A DNA stretch of 14,662 nucleotides, from the NCBI GenBank assembly GCA_964626565.1, contig CAZVFX010000154.1:1-14662 (forward strand), in the 5' to 3' direction. The translations under genes and the position numbers were made by a program. Positions 7,387-12,990 of the stretch are shown piece by piece. Source of the stretch: CAZVFX01 sp964626565 (GTDB lineage Bacteria > Myxococcota_A > UBA9042 > CAIXZC01). How positions within the stretch are numbered: the first letter of the stretch is position 1; each line of letters begins with the position of its first letter. The notes under the pieces were generated by a model. That model was not told the origin of the DNA. It saw nothing but the letters and a program-made list of their open reading frames with translations, and made no database searches.

Positions 7387-7405
7387 AGGCGGGTACGGGT
7401 ATAGT
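7377..7405 (+). promoter_or_regulatory. Promoter of the 7435-9099 lipoprotein gene
   Basis: -35 TTGTCA (7377-7382, 5 of 6), a 17-base spacer, -10 TATAGT (7400-7405, 5 of 6). Transcription would begin near 7412, about 23 bases before ATG 7435. Confidence 0.7.
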
Positions 7406-7434
7406 TGTCCGGTAAGAAATGTGGGAGGGAGAGA

Positions 7435-9099
7435 ATGAGAGCGAATTGGCTGATGCTCACCGCGGTATTTGTCTGCCTGGCTTGCAGTTCGGGAAGTGAC
7501 AAGGCGTCCGAGGACACCGGCGCCGACCTGGTTACCCAGCCGGAGACAGTGGACCTGACCACTGTTGATGCGCCGGATGTAGTCCCGGAGGAGGATCTCA
7601 CCGTCGTTGAGGTCGCGGAAGTGGAGGCGGACGTTCAACAGCCTTTCCCGCCCCGTGAACTGCCCTTTGTGTTTACCCGGCCGGCCGCGGGGGAGCCCCT
7701 TTCCGACGCCGAGGTGACGGAGTTCACGAAGCAGGTCACCGGCCTATGGAAGAAGATCGGTTGGGCCCGCTGGCTGCTGCGCACCAGCACGGGCGTCGAC
7801 CCGTCTACCGGCAAGGAAGATTACCTGGCCTGGTACAACGACGTCCATGCGCTCAAAGAAGGGGATACGGTTACGTTCAGGCAGACCGGGGGCGACCACA
7901 ACATGTGGATTCCGGGGTCGAAGATCCTGTCCCAGGTCATTAACGGCTGCGCGCTCACCGGCGAATGGGACCAGTGCAAGCTGGCCGAGCAGTACTGCAA
8001 AGGCCTCACCGCGTCGGTGAAGGGGTTCATCTGGGACGAAGACGACCCGGCGCCGTTCCTCATGGCACGGGCGGTATTTCCCATGGACCAGGAGTTCACG
8101 CTCGACGAGGAAACATGGAAGGATGACGGGCGCAAGAAGAATGTCGAGTTCAGCGGCGCCTACGTGGTGTGGGACGGCTGGAACGCCCACACTTTCGAAT
8201 GGCCTCACAACCCCACCTGGGGATATATGTGGGTGACGAATATGCGCAGCAAGGACGATGTGTGCGCCATCGTTCGCACCACCTTATTCCTTCCCTACAT
8301 CATCGCAGACGCTCCCTACGACTGGGTTCGGGATGCGTGCCAGGAAACCATGGACACCATGGTGGGCTTCAACAAAGATATCGTCGATTACGGTTACTAC
8401 ATCCGCACCAAGGACGCGGACGGCACCGCGCGGCTGGAGGAGGTCGAGGACCTGGGCAACTATGTCTGGTATTCTGATCTCGACCCGCTGAGCGAGTGCC
8501 CCGCGCGCCTGGCCACCGACCTGATCGCCTACAACGAGCCGCTGACAAACGACTGCGGATCCGGTTTCGGGAGCGTGTACGACATGGTCGCTCCGGGGGG
8601 GAACCACTACAACTACCCAATCATCTGGAACTATCACATGGCTGCTCTGGGCAACGCCATGGTGCATGGGTACAACGACATCGCGTACAACCTGCTCGGT
8701 GGCCTGGCCGAGCGCCTGGACACCTATCTCGATCCGGAAACCAAGGAGCCGGGCATCGACCACCATGCCTGGCAGCGGGATATGGCCGTGCTGCTGGTGC
8801 AGTCTGCGGCGGTGGGGCTTCCCCTCACCGCGGACGAAACCAGGCATGTACACAAGCACTGGCTGAAAGGAGTAGAGGAGCTGACCGATTGGCCCAACTG
8901 GGACCTGTGGTCCCCGGACGTGCCTGATGGCGAATACCCTGCCGGCAACGGCATGCGGCCGCCCAGCAGTGACGAAGGCCTGCCCCGGGACGCCATCGCC
9001 CTGTTCCTGGAGTACTGCAATTCTCCGTTCCGCAATTCGGACGGAGCGAAGTTCATCGATTGCGACATTGTGGCCGATCCGGAGAAGTGGGGGGAGTAG
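7435..9099 (+). CDS. Large exported lipoprotein of unknown function, possibly alpha/alpha-barrel
   Basis: 554 residues. ATG 7435 is preceded by GGGAGGG about 5 bases away and opens a signal peptide ending CLAC (Cys17). An in-frame GTG-type start 30 bases upstream would fall across the promoter leader. Residues 22-68 are an acidic D/E/V/T linker. The body (about 70-554) is rich in Trp, Tyr, His and Asp and reads as successive helices with aromatic loops: GGDHNMW (152-158), VVWDGWNAH (244-252), APGGNHYNYPIIWNYH (386-401), IDHHAWQRDM (441-450), RHVHKHW (470-476) and PAGNGMRPP (502-510). This texture is like alpha/alpha-barrel glycan-active enzymes, but I recognise no family and name no activity. 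The even spread of Cys pairs suits an exported protein. The shared promoter region implies co-regulation with the sialidase-like operon. Confidence 0.85.
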   Translation: MRANWLMLTAVFVCLACSSGSDKASEDTGADLVTQPETVDLTTVDAPDVVPEEDLTVVEVAEVEADVQQPFPPRELPFVFTRPAAGEPLSDAEVTEFTKQVTGLWKKIGWARWLLRTSTGVDPSTGKEDYLAWYNDVHALKEGDTVTFRQTGGDHNMWIPGSKILSQVINGCALTGEWDQCKLAEQYCKGLTASVKGFIWDEDDPAPFLMARAVFPMDQEFTLDEETWKDDGRKKNVEFSGAYVVWDGWNAHTFEWPHNPTWGYMWVTNMRSKDDVCAIVRTTLFLPYIIADAPYDWVRDACQETMDTMVGFNKDIVDYGYYIRTKDADGTARLEEVEDLGNYVWYSDLDPLSECPARLATDLIAYNEPLTNDCGSGFGSVYDMVAPGGNHYNYPIIWNYHMAALGNAMVHGYNDIAYNLLGGLAERLDTYLDPETKEPGIDHHAWQRDMAVLLVQSAAVGLPLTADETRHVHKHWLKGVEELTDWPNWDLWSPDVPDGEYPAGNGMRPPSSDEGLPRDAIALFLEYCNSPFRNSDGAKFIDCDIVADPEKWGE

Positions 9100-9126
9100 G
9101 CTTCGTCAGTCCTGCTTTGCCGACAA

Positions 9127-10386
9127 TCAGGGACATGCAAATTCCAATTCGGTGCGCAGGATGCTCGTGGGACCGGTCTGTCCCTCCAGCCAGCTTATCC
9201 CCTTGTCCGCAAGCGGGGAGCTGTAGTTGTACACTGCAAAATGTCCGGAGCCGCGGTTCAGGATTGACGGAAAGCAGGTGTCGCCGCAGGAGGGGAGATC
9301 CAAAACGAACGATACCTGCAAAGACACGGCGTCCACCTTCCACAGTGAGCATCTTTTCGGAGTCTGCCAGTAGGCAAGCTGGTAGCGCAACGGCCGGTCT
9401 TCGGCGGGAAGGTCAGCTCTCCCCAGGTCGAAGCGCCCGCTTTCCGTCACGTTGCGACGGCCGATGAGGTAGGTCTGTCCCTCGTGGCTGAACAGCAACG
9501 GGGAGTCGTATTTCCTGGGGTCGGCGGTGCATTCCCACTTGCCGAGGTCGTCCGCCTCCGCCCGGCAGATTTTCGAGCCGAAACCGGTTTCATCGCCCTC
9601 CTCGTTGCGAGCTACGGCAACCACGGAGCCGTCGTCGAGGAAGGAGAAATCGGTCTCGGACACCGCGCCCTCAAGCACCGCGGGCTGCCCGGGAATCACC
9701 GGCTCCCACTGGATTCCGTCCGCGGTGGTGAGCCAGTGCACTTCCATCTGCTGTTCCTGCTCACCGTAGATCGCCGCGCCGCCGACATAGCCGATGAGGT
9801 AGGGCGTGCCGTTCACTACTCTGGCCCGCCAGGGGATGAAGCCTTCAAGGTAGCACCACTCGGGATTGCTCCAGGCGCCGTCGGGTTGGCGCTGGGCTAC
9901 CATCATGCCCTGGGGTTCAAACGCAGACGGGTTGGTGCCCAGGACCGCGAAGTACAGGAACAGGCGGCCGTCAAACGAAAGCAGCCGTGGTTCCCTGAGG
10001 TCGGTCTCCAGCGAGAAGCTCGCCTCGTGTTTCCACTCCACCTCGTCTTTGCTGCCCAGCACGTGGAGCATTGCATCCGGAGACGCGAAATGGGAAGGGG
10101 CGTTGCGAAAGGCCAGGTAGTAGCGGCCGGAGTGGGCAGTCACATCCAGATTGTTGTTGGCTGGTAGCAGATCGAGGTCATCGGGCAGCGCTTCTGACGG
10201 TACGACCTGAATGGTCTCCCCAACTTGAGGGAGAGGTTTGCAGGAAGTCGGGGCGGCATCGCCGAGGTCCGCCACTTCCGCGTCCGGGAGTTGGGCCTTT
10301 GGGTCTGTTCCGCCGGCGCACGATGCCGTTACCACAAAAATGGGTGCACCGAGGCAAAGCACCAGTAATGCTCGCCGCGAGTCCAT
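9127..10386 (-). CDS. Sialidase-superfamily-like beta-propeller lipoprotein
   Basis: 419 residues. ATG 10386 follows AGGAGG that overlaps the stop codon of the upstream ferritin-like gene (15-bp gap, spacing 11). The signal peptide has Arg4-Arg5, a hydrophobic stretch to residue 19 and TASC with Cys23. After a short linker the protein is a run of blade-like beta repeats: GRYYLAFRN (87-95), EPRLLSFDGRLFLYFAVLG (132-150), PYLIGYVGG (195-203), SETDFSFLDDGSVVAVARNE (243-262), KYDSPLLF (292-299), TYLIGRRN (305-312) and HFAVYNYSSP (382-391). No full Asp-box is present, unlike the protein ending at 6039. The blade pattern fits 5- or 6-bladed glycoside-hydrolase-like propellers, and similar proteins tend to be labelled exo-alpha-sialidase. 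The reaction is unknown. It converges on the 7435 gene with a 27-bp gap that has no clear terminator. Confidence 0.85.
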   Translation of the reverse strand: MDSRRALLVLCLGAPIFVVTASCAGGTDPKAQLPDAEVADLGDAAPTSCKPLPQVGETIQVVPSEALPDDLDLLPANNNLDVTAHSGRYYLAFRNAPSHFASPDAMLHVLGSKDEVEWKHEASFSLETDLREPRLLSFDGRLFLYFAVLGTNPSAFEPQGMMVAQRQPDGAWSNPEWCYLEGFIPWRARVVNGTPYLIGYVGGAAIYGEQEQQMEVHWLTTADGIQWEPVIPGQPAVLEGAVSETDFSFLDDGSVVAVARNEEGDETGFGSKICRAEADDLGKWECTADPRKYDSPLLFSHEGQTYLIGRRNVTESGRFDLGRADLPAEDRPLRYQLAYWQTPKRCSLWKVDAVSLQVSFVLDLPSCGDTCFPSILNRGSGHFAVYNYSSPLADKGISWLEGQTGPTSILRTELEFACP

Positions 10387-10401
10387 GAAATACGGGGCCT
10401 C

Positions 10402-10917
10402 CTAGAACGGCGTAAACTTGTTCTCGTGCCAGTAGTCTTCCTTGATCGCGTCCAACTGGGTGCTGAGTGCGCGATAGTGCGTCTTTTCCCACTCGTACAG
10501 GTCGTTGAACAGATCGCGGATGACCGGTTCGTCAGTCTGCTGGGCGTGTTTGCGGTAGAACGCCATGGAATCCTGTTCCAACTGAATGCCGATGGACAAC
10601 GCGGTGACTTCGAAATGGGCGTCGCCAAGCCTGGCCTTGAAGCCGGGGGAGAAGATCGGGTTTGCCGCGTCCGGCACCAGAGCCATCTGGGGCAATTTGA
10701 CGTCGGGGTCCAGCCGGCCCGCGTTCACCGCCGATTCGTACAGCGCTCGCAGGGTCCGGGCATGGACCATTTCGTCGGCGGCGAACTGCTCGAAGACCTC
10801 TTTCGCCCGCGGGTCGGTGGCAGTCTGCCCGGCCATGAGGAAGAATGCGTTGCCGGCCAGCTCCGCTTTGATCGCTTCTCCCAAAACAGCAGTAAGTTGT
10901 TCGATGTTGTTGCTCAC
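10402..10917 (-). CDS. Ferritin-like (erythrin-type) di-iron protein
   Basis: About 171 residues, an all-helical cytosolic protein. Numbering from the second GTG, Glu19 is the first ligand candidate, ExxH is DEMVH (Glu49, His52), Glu114 (LEQDSMAFY) is in helix 3, and a second ExxH is WEKTH (Glu144, His147). This is the ligand set of rubrerythrin-type di-iron four-helix bundles. The C-terminal rubredoxin domain is absent. Such proteins handle iron or reduce peroxide. There are two tandem GTG codons at 10920 and 10917. AGGAGG at 10927-10922 leaves 1 base to the first and 4 to the second, so the second is preferred. It is the first gene of a pair with the propeller lipoprotein, an odd partner for a cytosolic redox protein. 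Confidence 0.85.
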   Translation of the reverse strand: MSNNIEQLTAVLGEAIKAELAGNAFFLMAGQTATDPRAKEVFEQFAADEMVHARTLRALYESAVNAGRLDPDVKLPQMALVPDAANPIFSPGFKARLGDAHFEVTALSIGIQLEQDSMAFYRKHAQQTDEPVIRDLFNDLYEWEKTHYRALSTQLDAIKEDYWHENKFTPF

Positions 10918-11011
10918 CACGCCTCCTGACTAATGTTGCAACGGCCGAGACAGACAGAATGACCGCCGGGTTCACACACCATCTTGCCAATGATCCGGTT
11001 TTGGGGCAAGG

Positions 11012-11040
11012 TTGTCCGTCGCAGTTCATGTTACTATCTT
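11012..11040 (+). promoter_or_regulatory. Candidate promoter of the DUF523/PPOX pair
   Basis: TTGTCC (11012-11017), a 17-base spacer, TATCTT (11035-11040); each box matches 4 of 6. It sits 35 bases before ATG 11076 in the 158-bp divergent gap. An inverted repeat CTTGCC/GGCAAG (10983-10988, 11005-11010) lies just upstream. I could not find a convincing promoter for the opposite gene in this gap. Confidence 0.35.
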
Positions 11041-11075
11041 GTGTGAGACGCCAGGGCAGAAGAGGTTATGCCGGC

Positions 11076-11594
11076 ATGAGGAGAATCCAGGTAGGAATCA
11101 GCGCTTGCCTTGTAGGAGAGCGGGTCCGGTACGACGGTGGTCACAAATTTGACCGCACCATCGTCGAAACCCTCGGCGCTGTAGTAGACCTGGTCGCGGT
11201 GTGCCCCGAGTTCGAGGCCGGTTTCGGAGTTCCCCGGGAGGCGGTTCACCTTGTTGGAGACCCGGGAGACCCCGCTTTCATGACAGTGGAAACTGGTGTA
11301 GACCATACCGCTCGCATCAAGTCGTGGTCTCTTGCCCGGCTGGATGAGCTGGCTGAAACCGGGCTGTGCGGATTTGTGTTGAAGGCTCGGTCGCCTTCCT
11401 GCGCGGTGCGAGGGCTCACCGTGTCAAATGGGGAAGGCGAGGAGGTCGGGACCGCCGCCGGTATCTTTGCAAGCGCGCTTGCGCACCGGTTTCCGGGGTT
11501 GCCGCTGGAGGACGAAGGCAGGCTGCAGGACCAGGTTGTGCGGGATGATTTCCTGGTGCGGACCCACGAATACTCACGGCAGTTGGACTTGTGA
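11076..11594 (+). CDS. DUF523 family protein (TudS-like, probable 4Fe-4S)
   Basis: 172 residues, a single DUF523 domain. The family signature opens the protein: GISACLVGERVRYDGGHK (7-24, Cys11), then CPE (Cys43-Glu45), GVPRE (51-55) and FVLKARSPSC (100-109, Cys109). DUF523 includes the thiouracil desulfurase TudS, whose 4Fe-4S cluster is held by three conserved cysteines; Cys11, Cys43 and Cys109 are the matching positions. The usual SPSCG is SPSCA here. No DUF1722 domain is fused. ATG 11076 is chosen because the signature begins at once and AAGAGG lies 10 bases upstream. It is followed after 14 bp by the PPOX-family gene. A role in sulfur removal from thio-bases is inference from the family only. 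Confidence 0.88.
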   Translation: MRRIQVGISACLVGERVRYDGGHKFDRTIVETLGAVVDLVAVCPEFEAGFGVPREAVHLVGDPGDPAFMTVETGVDHTARIKSWSLARLDELAETGLCGFVLKARSPSCAVRGLTVSNGEGEEVGTAAGIFASALAHRFPGLPLEDEGRLQDQVVRDDFLVRTHEYSRQLDL

Positions 11595-11608
11595 ACGAGG
11601 AGGTCGAA

Positions 11609-11983
11609 ATGACCGTTGAATTGAAAGAGTATTTTGATACAAAGACCGGCCTGGGCGTATTGTCCACCGCGGACTCAGGAGGGAGGGTCAACAGCGCCCT
11701 GTTCTCCCGCCCTCACTTTCTTGAGGAAGGGATGGTCTCTTTTATCACTCGGGAGCGGCTGACCTACTCGAACCTGCAAACCAACCCGGCCGCAGCCTAT
11801 CTGTTCAAGGAGGATGGCGACGGGTATGAAGGGGTGCGCCTGCACTTGACCAAAGTCTCGGAAAACGACGACCAGCCCTTCATCAACTCGATTCGGCGGG
11901 TCAAATATCCGGGCGACGAGGATGTGCGGAGGATACTCATCAACTTCCGTGTCGATCTGAAGATGCCCCTTGTCGGGGGTTAG
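11609..11983 (+). CDS. Pyridoxamine 5'-phosphate oxidase family (FMN split-barrel) protein
   Basis: 124 residues. The start is ATG 11609 with AGGAGG 5 bases upstream; an in-frame GTG at 11591 overlapping the previous stop has no such site. Visible elements are the N-terminal helix LKEYFDTK, strands GLGVLSTADSGGRVNSALF (14-32), FLEEGMVSFITRERLTYSNLQ (37-57, the FMN-phosphate region in this fold) and PAAAYLFKEDGDGYEGVRLHL (60-80). This matches small single-domain split-barrel flavoproteins, shorter than PdxH (about 220). The ligand could be FMN, F420 or heme. The stop codon TAG (11981-11983) overlaps the stop of the convergent lipoprotein gene. Likely co-transcribed with the DUF523 gene. Confidence 0.85.
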   Translation: MTVELKEYFDTKTGLGVLSTADSGGRVNSALFSRPHFLEEGMVSFITRERLTYSNLQTNPAAAYLFKEDGDGYEGVRLHLTKVSENDDQPFINSIRRVKYPGDEDVRRILINFRVDLKMPLVGG

Positions 11984-12990
11984 TCTACCCGCACCGCAAT
12001 CTCAAACCAGCCGGCGCCGGCACGGCCGTCATCGACCACAAACCACAATTTGCACTCCTCGGGATCTGCGGGCGAGGTCCAGCGGACGGACAGGGTTTTG
12101 GCCTCTGCTTCCTCCGCGGTCTCAAATACCGGGTTGGGTTCTTCTGTCTTTGAACTTGCGGAGAAGTTTCCACAGTTTGCGAAGAAGCGCACCGACAACT
12201 GCTCCGTGATCTCCTCCAGTTGCGCTGATGCCAGCAGCTCCGCCGGGTCGGTTCCTGCAACCAGGGCAGAGAAGTCGGTGTCGAAGGTAATAACCGTAAA
12301 AGTCTCCCGATCTTCCTCCGGTATGTCGGGCAGCAGGCGGTATTCCTGATCTCGCGCAAAGACCACAACTCCTTCCTGGTCGGTCTGCACCGGAGTCTCC
12401 TTCTCACGTTCCCCCTCAAGCAGGCGGGATATGCGAGGATTTGCATTGGCTGCTCTGTCGCCCACGAAGTCGGGAGTAACGAGAACCGCCTTCAAAAACG
12501 GGGCTTCCCACCCCTCCCCCTTGATCTCGCCCTTGACCCAAATCGCAGCGCCGAATACCCCGCCCCCAATCTCGTTTTCCAGCGAGGCCACAACCAGGTC
12601 GGGAGGCAGCTCGATGTCAAGGACGAGCAGCGACGAATCCGCACCTCCCGTGGCCAACTTCACGATGGGCAAGTCCTGGCGGCAGTCCGCCCCGTCCAGT
12701 ACGCAACCTGAGGCCTCGTATTCGAAAGGCCCGGGAGCACCGTCCGGGCCGACGATCAGGAGTGACAACTGCACCGGCAGCGCCGGAAGTGCGGAGAGAA
12801 CCAGCGGCGGGCCTTCGGGCGTCCTTCCGGACTCCATGGCCGCCAACGCTTCAGGCGGCACTGGAAAGACGAACTCAGGGGGGTCGGCGGTGATGCCGAT
12901 CAGCCGCTGGTCAAGGATTTCCCAAGGCTCATCGAAGCCCGGCGAACAGGCCGCAACGAGTACCAGCAGAATTGGAGTCCAACGTATCAT
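11980..12990 (-). CDS. Lipoprotein coupled to a TonB-dependent receptor
   Basis: 336 residues. ATG 12990 overlaps the receptor's stop as TGATG, with GGGGAGG 5 bases upstream. The signal peptide MIRW plus a hydrophobic run ends in VAAC (Cys15). The body is mostly beta: a Cys pair in SGCVLDGADC (about residues 115-125), a central region NANPRIS-LLEGE resembling the 'NxNPxIxxL' start of Ig/PKD-like domains in myxobacterial lipoproteins, and a C-terminal repeat-like end with FFANCGNF, WTSP and LWFVVDDGRAGAGWFE. No enzymatic motif and no SusD-like helical repeats are seen. Given the tight coupling it is probably an outer-membrane partner of the receptor, for ligand capture or surface exposure. This is inferred from context. 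Confidence 0.82.
   Translation of the reverse strand: MIRWTPILLVLVAACSPGFDEPWEILDQRLIGITADPPEFVFPVPPEALAAMESGRTPEGPPLVLSALPALPVQLSLLIVGPDGAPGPFEYEASGCVLDGADCRQDLPIVKLATGGADSSLLVLDIELPPDLVVASLENEIGGGVFGAAIWVKGEIKGEGWEAPFLKAVLVTPDFVGDRAANANPRISRLLEGEREKETPVQTDQEGVVVFARDQEYRLLPDIPEEDRETFTVITFDTDFSALVAGTDPAELLASAQLEEITEQLSVRFFANCGNFSASSKTEEPNPVFETAEEAEAKTLSVRWTSPADPEECKLWFVVDDGRAGAGWFEIAVRVD

Noticed and set aside
3771..9099. Classic SusCD polysaccharide-utilisation locus.
   Set aside because: No SusD-type protein, and the only TonB receptor lies about 4 kb away in a separate unit.
9100..9126. Intrinsic terminator between the two convergent lipoprotein genes.
   Set aside because: Only a broken GTCCTG/CAGGGAC pairing can be drawn and there is no T-run.
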